A stretch of 58,134 bases of DNA from JAVJSF01 sp040219555 (GTDB lineage Bacteria; Actinomycetota; Thermoleophilia; Miltoncostaeales; Miltoncostaeaceae): the NCBI GenBank assembly GCA_040219555.1, contig JAVJSF010000020.1, forward strand, positions 1 to 58,134, given 5' to 3'. The notes below the pieces were generated by a model, which was not told the origin of the DNA, did not search any database, and saw nothing but the letters and a program-made list of their open reading frames with translations. This document shows positions 39,687 to 46,944 of this stretch, in pieces. The position numbers and the translations under genes are program-made. Within the stretch, counting starts at the first letter, position 1; each line of letters starts with the position of its first letter.

Positions 39687-39717
39687 GCGACCCCGGTCGA
39701 CGGTGCGCGGGACGCCG

Positions 39718-40722
39718 ATGCTGATCGTGGGCATCGGCCCGGGGGACGCGGATGCGGTCCCTCACGCGGCCCTCGGGCTCCTGGCGGGCGAGGGGCCGGT
39801 GGATGCGACCCGGTGCGACGAGCCGGTGCGGGCGCTGCTGGAGGACGTCGGGGTGAGCCTGGCCGAGGGCGCCCCGCTCGTGGCGGCGCCCGACGCGGCG
39901 GCCCACAGGCTGGCCGCGGAGCGACCCGAGGCCCGCACGTGGCCCGAGCGGGCCGTGCTGGCGCGCCGGGCCATCGGCGCCGAGGTGGCGGCGCTGGCCG
40001 GGGTGGGTGCCCACCTGCGGCGCGAGTGCCCCTGGGACCGCGAGCAGACCGCCGCCACGATCGTCCCGCACACCGTGGAGGAGGCCTTCGAGGTGGCCGA
40101 CGCGGTGGCCGACGGCGGCGCCGGCCTGCCCGACGAGCTGGGCGACCTTCTGTTCCAGGCCGTGTTCCTGTCGCAGCTGCTCGCGGAGGACGGGGTGGCC
40201 GACCTGGCCTCGGTGGCCCGCGGTCAGGCCGACAAGCTCGTCAGCCGCCACCCGCACGTGTACGGCGACGTGGTGGCGGCGAGCGCCGCCGGCGTGGTCG
40301 ACGTCTGGGAGCGGCGCAAGCGCCAGGAGCGGGCCGACCAGGGGGTCTTCCACGAGCTGCCCCCGGGGCTGCCGGCGCTGGCGTTCGCCACCAAGGTCCA
40401 GAAGCGCGCCGGCGCGGTGGGCTTCACGTTCGCCGATGCCGGCGCCGCCCTGGTGGCTCTCGAGGAGGAACTGGACGAGTTGCGTGCCGACCCGGGCGCC
40501 GCCGAGCTGGGCGATGTCCTGTTCGGCGCCGTCGCGGTGGCCCGCGCCCTGCGGGTCGACCCCGAGATCGCCCTGCGCACCAGCGCGCGCCGTTTCCGCT
40601 CGCGGGTGGAGCGGGCCATCGCCCTCGCCGCGCAGGCCGGCGAGGCCTTCGAGGAGATCGCCCCCGAGCGCCAGCTGCACTGGTACGAGCTCGCCCACGC
40701 CGCCGAGGAGGCCGTCACGTGA
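39718..40722 (+). CDS. mazG: Nucleoside triphosphate pyrophosphohydrolase MazG, with extra N-terminal region
   Basis: MazG hydrolyses (d)NTPs to NMPs and cleans the nucleotide pool. The 334-residue protein carries about 95 N-terminal residues beginning MLIVGIGPGDADA, resembling a shortened SAM-methylase-like domain of YabN-type fusions. The first MazG domain has RECPWDREQTAATIVPHTVE with EEAFEVADA and DELGDLLFQAVF. The second has ALEEELDELRAD and ELGDVLFGAVAVARAL. ATG at 39718 has GGGA six bases upstream; GTG 39703 is an alternative. pgi overlaps the stop (GTGA). Confidence 0.88.
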   Translation: MLIVGIGPGDADAVPHAALGLLAGEGPVDATRCDEPVRALLEDVGVSLAEGAPLVAAPDAAAHRLAAERPEARTWPERAVLARRAIGAEVAALAGVGAHLRRECPWDREQTAATIVPHTVEEAFEVADAVADGGAGLPDELGDLLFQAVFLSQLLAEDGVADLASVARGQADKLVSRHPHVYGDVVAASAAGVVDVWERRKRQERADQGVFHELPPGLPALAFATKVQKRAGAVGFTFADAGAALVALEEELDELRADPGAAELGDVLFGAVAVARALRVDPEIALRTSARRFRSRVERAIALAAQAGEAFEEIAPERQLHWYELAHAAEEAVT

Positions 40723-42344
40723 TCACCCGCAGCCCCGAGTGGGCGGCCCTGGGCGCGCGCGCCGGCGCCGAGGGCGCGATGCACCTGCGCGAGCTGTTCG
40801 CGGCCGACGCGGACCGCGGCCGGGAACTGGTGGTCGAGGCCGCCGGGATCTACTGCGACCACTCCAAGGCGCGCGTCAGCCGGGCGGCGCTGGCGGACCT
40901 CGCGGCCCTCGCCCGCGCGGCCGACGTGCCGGGACGGGCGCGGGCCATGTACGCCGGGAAGCGCATCAACACCACCGAGGACCGCGCGGTGCTCCACATG
41001 GCGCTCCGCGCCCCGCGCGGCGAGGTGATCCGCGTGGACGGCCACGACGTGGTTCCCGACGTGCACGAGGTGCTGGACCGCGTGTGCGACCTGGCCGAGC
41101 GCGTGCGCGACGGCGCCTGGACCGGGGCCACCGGGGAGCGCGTGCGCGCGGTGGTGAACGTCGGCATCGGCGGATCGGACCTGGGGCCGGCGATGGCGGT
41201 CCAGGCGCTGCGCGACCACGCCCACCCGGGCATCGAGATGCGCTTCGTCTCCAACATCGACGGCGACGACGTCCGCGACGCCCTGGCCGGACTGGACCCC
41301 GCCAGCACGCTGGTGGTGGTCTGCTCCAAGACCTTCACCACCCTCGAGACCCTCGCCAACGCCCGCGCGGTGCGCGCCTGGCTGGTCGACGGCCTCGGCG
41401 GTGACGACGCCGTGGTGGCGCGGCACTTCGTAGCCGTGTCCACCAACGCCGCCGAGGTCGAGGCCTTCGGCATCGACCCGGCCAACATGATGGGCTTCTG
41501 GGACTGGGTGGGCGGCCGCTACTCGGTGGGCTCCGCCATCGGGCTCGCGCTCGCCATCGCCATCGGCGCCGAGGGCTTCCGGGCCTTCCTGGGCGGCATG
41601 CGCGCCATGGACGAGCACTTCCTGGCCGCGCCACTCGATTCCAACATGCCCGTGGTGCTGGGGATGCTCGGCATCTGGCACGCCGACTTCCTGGGCGCCG
41701 CCAGCCATGCGGTGCTGCCCTACAGCCGGCGCCTCGCACGCTTCCCCGCCTACCTGCAGCAGCTGGACATGGAGAGCAACGGCAAGTCGGTGACCCGCGA
41801 CGGGGAGCCCGTCGGGACCGATACCGGGCCCATCGTCTGGGGCGAGCCGGGTACCAACGGCCAGCACGCCTTCTACCAGTTGCTGCACCAGGGTACGCGG
41901 CTGGTGAGCTGCGACCTGATCGCGGTCTGCCGGCCGGCGGATGAGGTGGCCGACCACCAGGACCTGCTGATGGCGAACCTCCTGGCCCAGGCCGAGGCCC
42001 TGGCCTTCGGGCGGACCGCGGAGGAGGTGGCCGCCGAGGGCGTCCCGCCCCACCTCGTGCCCCACCGCACCTTCCCCGGCAACCGTCCCACCACAGTGCT
42101 GATGGTGGACGAGCTGACGCCGGCAAGCCTGGGCGCCCTGATCGCCCTGTACGAGCACCGCACCTTCGTGCAGGGCGCCGTGTGGGGGGTCAACTCGTTC
42201 GACCAGTGGGGGGTGGAGCTGGGCAAGGCCCTGGCCGCCCGCATCGTCCCCGAGCTGGCCGACCCGGATGCGCCGCTGCACCACGACAGCTCCACCGACA
42301 CCCTGATCCGCCGCTACCGCGGCCGGAGGTCCGAGACCGCATGA
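40719..42344 (+). CDS. pgi: Glucose-6-phosphate isomerase
   Basis: Pgi interconverts glucose-6-phosphate and fructose-6-phosphate. The 541-residue enzyme has GKRINTTEDRAVLHMALR near 80, VVNVGIGGSDLGPAMA near 145, the family signature DPANMMGFWDWVGGRYSVGS near 253, QQLDMESNGKSVTRDGEPV near 347, and KALAARIVPEL at the end. GTG at 40719 overlaps mazG. Length and motifs place it in the classical long PGI family. Confidence 0.96.
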   Translation: MITRSPEWAALGARAGAEGAMHLRELFAADADRGRELVVEAAGIYCDHSKARVSRAALADLAALARAADVPGRARAMYAGKRINTTEDRAVLHMALRAPRGEVIRVDGHDVVPDVHEVLDRVCDLAERVRDGAWTGATGERVRAVVNVGIGGSDLGPAMAVQALRDHAHPGIEMRFVSNIDGDDVRDALAGLDPASTLVVVCSKTFTTLETLANARAVRAWLVDGLGGDDAVVARHFVAVSTNAAEVEAFGIDPANMMGFWDWVGGRYSVGSAIGLALAIAIGAEGFRAFLGGMRAMDEHFLAAPLDSNMPVVLGMLGIWHADFLGAASHAVLPYSRRLARFPAYLQQLDMESNGKSVTRDGEPVGTDTGPIVWGEPGTNGQHAFYQLLHQGTRLVSCDLIAVCRPADEVADHQDLLMANLLAQAEALAFGRTAEEVAAEGVPPHLVPHRTFPGNRPTTVLMVDELTPASLGALIALYEHRTFVQGAVWGVNSFDQWGVELGKALAARIVPELADPDAPLHHDSSTDTLIRRYRGRRSETA

Positions 42345-42661
42345 GCATCGTCCGCATCAACGCCATCACCGTGCCCGACGAGCGCCGCGAGGCCTTCGAG
42401 GAGCGCTTCGCCGCCCGCGCGGGCGAGGTCTCAGGCATGGAGGGCTTCGAGGAGTTCCAGCTGCTGCGCCCCAGCGAGGGTCAGGACAAGTACCTCGTCT
42501 ACACGCGCTGGGAGAGCCAGGAGGCCTTCGACGCCTGGGTGAACTCGGACGCCTTCCGCCGCGGCCACGCCGGCCACAACCCCCAGCAGGCACCGGTGGC
42601 CTCCCATAGCGAGCTGTGGGGCTTCGAGGTCATCCAGCGCGAGGGGCCGGCGACCGGCTGA
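42341..42661 (+). CDS. Antibiotic biosynthesis monooxygenase (ABM)-domain protein, heme-degrading-like
   Basis: A 106-residue dimeric alpha-beta barrel protein: IVRINAITVPDERREAFEER, GMEGFEEFQLLRPSEGQDKY, LVYTRWESQEAFDAWVNSDA and FRRGHAGH. The His in RRGHAGH and the WESQEAF segment match IsdG/MhuD-type heme-degrading enzymes, but quinol or other small substrates are possible. ATG at 42341 overlaps the pgi stop. A separate ABM protein lies at 54749. Confidence 0.78.
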   Translation: MSIVRINAITVPDERREAFEERFAARAGEVSGMEGFEEFQLLRPSEGQDKYLVYTRWESQEAFDAWVNSDAFRRGHAGHNPQQAPVASHSELWGFEVIQREGPATG

Positions 42662-42678
42662 CGGCGCCTGCGTTGCGA

Positions 42679-42698
42679 ATCGGCCGTGAGCAGCCGAT
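42679..42698. terminator. Weak hairpin after the ABM gene
   Basis: ATCGGC (42679-42684) and GCCGAT (42693-42698) form a 6-bp stem with an 8-base loop just after the operon end. There is no T-run. Confidence 0.3.
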
Positions 42699-42707
42699 CG
42701 TGGCAAA

Positions 42708-42730
42708 ACTCTCACCGTGAGATCGAGAGT
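42708..42730. promoter_or_regulatory. Nested palindromes upstream of eno
   Basis: TCTCAC-C-GTGAGA (42710-42722) is a perfect palindrome, and ACTCTC (42708-42713) also pairs with GAGAGT (42725-42730). It lies about 50 bases before the eno -10, a position suited to an operator. No regulator is known for it. Confidence 0.35.
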
Positions 42731-42779
42731 GACTGACGCTGGTTATGTCGCCGGCGAGCGCCGCTCCGGGGTGCCTCGG

Positions 42780-42785
42780 TAGACT
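42780..42785 (+). promoter_or_regulatory. -10 element TAGACT for eno
   Basis: GGTAGACTCG repeats the string before the DUF2469 gene at 1910. It lies 30 bases before the eno ATG. Confidence 0.45.
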
Positions 42786-42815
42786 CGCGCCCCCGCCACC
42801 GACCCCGGAGTGTCG

Positions 42816-44093
42816 ATGTCCGCCATCGCCCGCGTCACCGCCCGCCAGATCCTCGATTCGCGCGGCCAGCCGACCGTCGAGGTGGAGGTGGCGCTCGTCT
42901 CCGGCGCCGTGGGTCGCGCGGCGGTCCCCTCGGGCGCCAGCACCGGTGCCTTCGAGGCGATCGAGCTGCGCGACGGCGACCCGCACGCCTACGCGGGCAA
43001 GGGCGTCCTGAAAGCCGTCGCAAACGTGGAGCACGAGCTGGCGAGCGCGTTGGTGGGCCTCGAGGCCTCCGACCAGCTGCTGGTGGACCGGCGGATGATC
43101 GACGTGGACGGCACCCCCAACAAGGGGCGCCTGGGCGCCAACGCCATCCTGGGCTGTTCCATGGCGGTCGCCCAGGCCGCGGCGGCCGAGACCGGCCTGC
43201 CGCTGTACCGCTACCTGGGCGGCGCCCGCGCCAACCGCCTCCCCGTGCCCCTGATGAACATCCTCAACGGCGGCGCGCACGCAGACAACTCGGTGGACCT
43301 GCAGGAGTTCATGGTGGCCCCGGTGGGCGCCGGCAGCCTGGCCGACGCCGTGAGGATGGGGGCGGAGGTCTACGGGGCGCTCAAGAAGGTGCTGCGCGAG
43401 CGCGGGCTGGCCACGGGCGTGGGCGACGAGGGCGGCTTCGCGCCGGACCTGGCCAGCAACAGCGAGGCGCTGGACGTGATCATGGAGGCCATCCGCGCCG
43501 CCGGATACACGCCGGGTGAGGAGATCGCGCTGGCGCTCGACCCGGCCACCACCGAGCTTTATCGCGACGGCGCCTACCACTTCGAGGGCGAGGGCCGGGT
43601 GCTCAGCTCGGCCGACCTGGTCGACTTCTGGGCCGACCTGGTGGAGCGCTACCCGATCATCTCGATCGAGGACGGGATGGCCGAGGAGGACTGGGAGGGC
43701 TGGGAGGCCCTCACCGCCCGCATCGGCGACCGGGTGCAGCTGGTGGGCGACGACCTGTTCGTGACCAACAGCGTCCGCCTGCAGCAGGGCATCGACCGGG
43801 GGGCCGGCAACGCCATCCTGATCAAGCTGAACCAGATCGGGACGCTCTCCGAGACCCTGGCCGCCATGGATCTGGCGGCCCGTGCCGGCTTCGTCTCGAT
43901 GGTGTCGCACCGCTCGGGCGAGACCGAGGACGTCTTCATCGCCGACCTGGCGGTGGCCACGGGGGCCGGCCAGATCAAGACCGGCGCGCCTTCCCGCAGC
44001 GAGCGCGTGGCCAAGTACAACCAGCTCATCCGCATCGAGCAGCAGCTGGGCCCGGCGGCCCGGTACCCCGGCCGGGACGCCTTCCGCTCCTGA
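42816..44093 (+). CDS. eno: Enolase
   Basis: Enolase converts 2-phosphoglycerate to phosphoenolpyruvate. The 425-residue protein has ARQILDSRGQPTVEVEV near 8, PSGASTGAFEA near 37, LPVPLMNILNGGAHADNSVD near 140, VGDEGGFAPDL near 203, SIEDGMAEEDWEGW near 283, the signature LIKLNQIGTLSET near 337 and SHRSGETED near 366. ATG at 42816 follows CCGGAG. As in mycobacteria, ftsB-like and DUF501 genes follow. Confidence 0.97.
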   Translation: MSAIARVTARQILDSRGQPTVEVEVALVSGAVGRAAVPSGASTGAFEAIELRDGDPHAYAGKGVLKAVANVEHELASALVGLEASDQLLVDRRMIDVDGTPNKGRLGANAILGCSMAVAQAAAAETGLPLYRYLGGARANRLPVPLMNILNGGAHADNSVDLQEFMVAPVGAGSLADAVRMGAEVYGALKKVLRERGLATGVGDEGGFAPDLASNSEALDVIMEAIRAAGYTPGEEIALALDPATTELYRDGAYHFEGEGRVLSSADLVDFWADLVERYPIISIEDGMAEEDWEGWEALTARIGDRVQLVGDDLFVTNSVRLQQGIDRGAGNAILIKLNQIGTLSETLAAMDLAARAGFVSMVSHRSGETEDVFIADLAVATGAGQIKTGAPSRSERVAKYNQLIRIEQQLGPAARYPGRDAFRS

Positions 44094-44182
44094 TGCCGGG
44101 GCGACACGGCGTTGCGCGGGGGCGGCGATCCTGAAACGCCCGAGGGCAGGATCGGCCACTGGCGGGTGGTACCACTCAGTCG

Positions 44183-44578
44183 AGTGGGTCACCCGGCCCC
44201 GCACCCCCGACCAGGACCGCCGCCATACGCATCTCCGCCCGCACCGCCCGCCTGATCCTGGCCGGTGTCATCACGGCTCTCGCCATCGCCTACATCGGCC
44301 CGGTGCTGGGCTACTTCGACCAGCGCTCGGAGCTGCACCGCGAGCAGGCGCGCCTGGAGATGCTCGAGACCGAGAAGCGCTCGATCCTGTCTCAGATCGC
44401 CGCGGCGGACACGGTGGAGGTGCTGGAGATCCGGGCGCGTCAGCAGGGGCTGGTGCGACCCGGCGAGCGGGCCTTCGCCATCCGCGGCGAGCTGGAGCCC
44501 GAGCCCGCCGCCGAGCCGGAGCCCGAGGGCGATGACGGCGGGTGGCCCATCCTCGGCTGGTTCCCCGACCTCCTCTGA
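44183..44578 (+). CDS. FtsB/DivIC-family septum formation protein
   Basis: The 131-residue protein has a short basic-Pro N-terminus, one membrane helix (LILAGVITALAIAYIGPVLG) and then a coiled coil (QRSELHREQARLEMLETEKR, SILSQI). It ends with the family's LEIRARQQGLVRPGERAF motif and an acidic, Trp-containing tail. FtsB-type proteins form the FtsQBL divisome complex. GTG at 44183 is chosen because the membrane segment requires it; GTG 44303 would delete it. TACCAC ends eight bases before. Position after eno matches the actinobacterial ftsB location. Confidence 0.82.
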   Translation, partial: SGSPGPAPPTRTAAIRISARTARLILAGVITALAIAYIGPVLGYFDQRSELHREQARLEMLETEKRSILSQIAAADTVEVLEIRARQQGLVRPGERAFAIRGELEPEPAAEPEPEGDDGGWPILGWFPDLL

Positions 44579-45032
44579 CCGCGAGCTGGTACGCGCCCTG
44601 CTGGGGCGCGAGCCGTTCACCGACTACTCCGTGTCGGTGCGCTGCCCGCACGGCCGGCCGGCGGTGTTGCGCAACGCGCCGCGCGACCTGCGCGGGCGCC
44701 CGTTCCCCACGCGCGAGTGGCTGCTGGACCGCCGGCTCAACGTGGCCGTCAGCCGTGTCGAGGCCGAGGGGGGGGTGCGGGCGCTCGAGTCGGACCCCGA
44801 GATGGCGCCACACCTGGCCGACGCCCACCGCCGGCACGCCGTCCTGCACGACGGGTACCGTGTGGCGGGAGCGGGCGATCCCGCCCACGTCAAGTGCCTG
44901 CACGCCCACCTGGCGTTCGCGCTGGCGGAGGGGGGCAGCCCCGTGGGCGACTGGATCCTGGCGCGCGCCGGAGTGGAGTGGCCCGGCGACTGCTGCGAGG
45001 CCGAGGGCGACGGGGATGGCGATGGGCGATGA
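44532..45032 (+). CDS. DUF501 family protein
   Basis: The product matches actinobacterial DUF501: DRELVRALLGREPFTDYSVS, VRCPHGRPAVLRNAPRD, PFPTREWLLDRRLNVAVSRV, EAEGGVRALESDP and DPAHVKCLHAHLAFALAEGG. Function is unknown. The start is unclear: ATG 44532 overlaps the ftsB-like gene by 47 bases, while no other standard start lies before the conserved DREL; CTG 44586 is a non-standard option. The ftsB-DUF501 order is that of mycobacteria. Confidence 0.85.
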   Translation: MTAGGPSSAGSPTSSDRELVRALLGREPFTDYSVSVRCPHGRPAVLRNAPRDLRGRPFPTREWLLDRRLNVAVSRVEAEGGVRALESDPEMAPHLADAHRRHAVLHDGYRVAGAGDPAHVKCLHAHLAFALAEGGSPVGDWILARAGVEWPGDCCEAEGDGDGDGR

Positions 45033-45339
45033 GGCGGAGATCGAGGCGGCGCGGTATGCCTGGGAGGACGGCGTGCGCATGCTGACGCCCCACCTGGTGG
45101 AGGGCGCCGCGGGCGGCCGCCGGGCCATCGTGAGCGCCGTGCACGACGAGTTGCGTCGGCGCGTGGGCTCCACCTTCACCATGCGCGACCTGGCCCGCAC
45201 CTACGCCGGCGCCTCGGCCTGGTACCTGGATCTTGCCGCACGCACCGCACCGCGCGACCCGGACGCCTGGGATCCCGCCGTCACCCTGGACGGGGCCTTC
45301 GGCATGTATCAGCGCTTCGCCACGGATGCACGTACGTGA
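45016..45339 (+). CDS. Hypothetical protein (107 residues)
   Basis: I do not recognise this family. The protein is mainly helical (EIEAARYAWEDGVRMLTPHL, RRAIVSAVHDELRRRVG, FTMRDLARTYAGASAWYLDL) and ends DGAFGMYQRFATDART. No membrane or signal sequence is seen. ATG at 45016 follows CGACGGGG; ATG 45022 is an alternative. It overlaps both neighbours slightly, so it is translated with DUF501 and the small membrane gene. Confidence 0.65.
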   Translation: MAMGDEAEIEAARYAWEDGVRMLTPHLVEGAAGGRRAIVSAVHDELRRRVGSTFTMRDLARTYAGASAWYLDLAARTAPRDPDAWDPAVTLDGAFGMYQRFATDART

Positions 45340-45569
45340 GCGAGCGATCCGCCCCGCAGCCCGGCTCGCGCACGCGGCCACGGCCCGACGACCGCCGCCG
45401 GCGCCCGCGCGGTGTGCGGCGCACCACCGCGTTCCTGATGGTGCTGGTGGCCCTGCTGGTGGGAGTGCTGATGGGCTACGCCGCCCACGGCGACGACGAC
45501 CCCGCCGGCCTGGTGACCCAGACCCGCGAGGTGCCCGTGGTGACGGTGACGGTGCCGGCGAGCCCCTAG
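45336..45569 (+). CDS. Small single-pass membrane protein (77 residues)
   Basis: A basic cytoplasmic start (residues 1-29, many Arg) is followed by one membrane helix (TAFLMVLVALLVGVLMGYAA) and a short acidic then Val/Thr-rich exterior. The family is unknown. GTG at 45336 overlaps the previous stop. Its TAG and the TAG of the converging gene share the palindrome CTAG. Confidence 0.65.
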   Translation: MSERSAPQPGSRTRPRPDDRRRRPRGVRRTTAFLMVLVALLVGVLMGYAAHGDDDPAGLVTQTREVPVVTVTVPASP

Positions 45570-46594
45570 CCCGCTTCCGCCGCCGGCTCGCGCCGGGCGC
45601 GCGGCGGCGGCGCGGTCCAGAAGGCCCGCAGCAGGTCCGAGCTCGACTCCCCGCGCTCGATGAGGGCGTGGATGTCGCGCAGGGCCTCGCGGCGCAGGTA
45701 CACGTGGCGCTGGCCCACGCTCGGCTTCTCGCCCAGGAGCCCCGCGCGCAGCAGGGCCTCGCCCACCTCCAGTGCCTGCTGGCGCTCGTCCGGCGCGGCG
45801 CCGCGGTAGAGGTGGTCGAACTCGGTGTGGTACCCCGCGCCCACCTTGCCCATGCGCAGCAGGCGCTGCAGCACCTTGCGGGCGTGACGCCGGCGCGGGC
45901 AGGGGTCCTCGGCGATCTCCAGGCTGGGTGCGGCCTCCGGCTCCACGGGGCGCTGCCCGATGCAGCCCCACTCGCGCAGGGCATCCACCAGCTCGGGCGG
46001 GTACTCCTCGGCGGCCGCCGGCTGGCCGTGGGCCGCCAGGGTCAGCGCCACCCGCACCGGGTGGACCGCCAGCAGGTGGGCCAGGGCCTCGATGCCGTCG
46101 CGTCCCGGAGGCGGGATGAAGGTGAGCGGGATCGTGGGGCCGGCCAGGCGTACGTCCGCGGGCAGGGCGGCCGTCGCGGCGCGCGCGGGGGGCGGGTGGA
46201 GCTCGCTGAGCGCGTAGGCCGCGAACTCGGGATCCATGCCGGGTCCCAGCAGGGCGGTGAACCCGCGCCAGGAGATCAGCCGCACCCGCTCGGGGTCCGC
46301 GCCGCCCAGCACCGCGGCGTCGATGCAGCGCAGCAGCACGCGGGCCGGCCCCCGGGGCGTGAACGCCTCGGTGGTGCGGGCCAGGACCGGCAGGACCCAC
46401 CCGGGTGTGTCGTCGGGCGCCCGTCCGCTCCAGGCCCAGACGGTGTGGACCCGCGCATGGAGCTGGCCGGCGGCGGCCTCGAGGGTCTGCACCGCGGCAT
46501 CGTCGGGGTCGCCCCGCTGCCACGTGAGCAGTCCGCGCGCCACCTCACCCGGGTCGCGGGCCAGGTCGAGCAGGGTGACATCGGTGGCCGCCAT
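45566..46594 (-). CDS. Hypothetical protein (342 residues), possible winged-helix region
   Basis: No family is recognised. The N-terminal two-thirds is helical (QTLEAAAGQLHARVHTVWAW, RVLLRCIDAAVLGG, ALAHLLAVHPVRVALTLAAH). Residues about 245-325 (RKVLQRLLRMGKVGAGYHTE, ALEVGEALLRAGLLGEKPSV, GQRHVYLRREALRDIHALIE) have the helix-helix-wing feel of a winged helix. A transcriptional role is only a guess. It lies next to the flagellar block on the same strand as flhB-like and fliK-like genes. Confidence 0.6.
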   Translation of the reverse strand: MAATDVTLLDLARDPGEVARGLLTWQRGDPDDAAVQTLEAAAGQLHARVHTVWAWSGRAPDDTPGWVLPVLARTTEAFTPRGPARVLLRCIDAAVLGGADPERVRLISWRGFTALLGPGMDPEFAAYALSELHPPPARAATAALPADVRLAGPTIPLTFIPPPGRDGIEALAHLLAVHPVRVALTLAAHGQPAAAEEYPPELVDALREWGCIGQRPVEPEAAPSLEIAEDPCPRRRHARKVLQRLLRMGKVGAGYHTEFDHLYRGAAPDERQQALEVGEALLRAGLLGEKPSVGQRHVYLRREALRDIHALIERGESSSDLLRAFWTAPPPRARREPAAEAG

Positions 46595-46650
46595 CGCCAG
46601 ACGTTACCGCCGTGGGAGGAGGCGCGCGGGCTCCGCGGCCCGGAGACCGG

Positions 46651-46944
46651 TCAGTCGCCGGGATCCAGGAGGTAGCGGTGGTTCATGCGGTAGGCCCACG
46701 CCATCACCTCGGCGATCACCCGGTACAGCTCGGGGGGCACCAGCGCGTCCAGGTCCAGCCCGGCCAGCGCCTGGGCGAGGTCCGGATCCTCGCGCACGGG
46801 GACACCGGCGGCCTGGGCGGACTCGACGATGCGCTCGGCCACGGGCCCGTGGCCGGTGGCGCGTACAACGGGCGCGCTGTCGTGCCCGTGGCGGTAGCCG
46901 AGGGCCACCGCCGAGCGGCGGGAGGGATGGCGCGGGGGGCTCAC
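46651..46944 (-). CDS. FlhB C-terminal-domain-like protein (YlqH family)
   Basis: The 97-residue protein corresponds to the cytoplasmic switch domain of the flagellar export component FlhB: SAVALGYRHGHDSAPVVRAT, VAERIVESAQAAGVPVREDP, DLAQALAGLDLDALVPPELY, RVIAEVMAWAY. The NPTH autocleavage motif and the membrane part are absent. Bacillus YlqH is similar and lies beside FliK-like YlqG, as here. It may substitute for or modulate FlhB in hook-length control. GTG at 46944 overlaps the fliK-like stop. Confidence 0.85.
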   Translation of the reverse strand: MSPPRHPSRRSAVALGYRHGHDSAPVVRATGHGPVAERIVESAQAAGVPVREDPDLAQALAGLDLDALVPPELYRVIAEVMAWAYRMNHRYLLDPGD

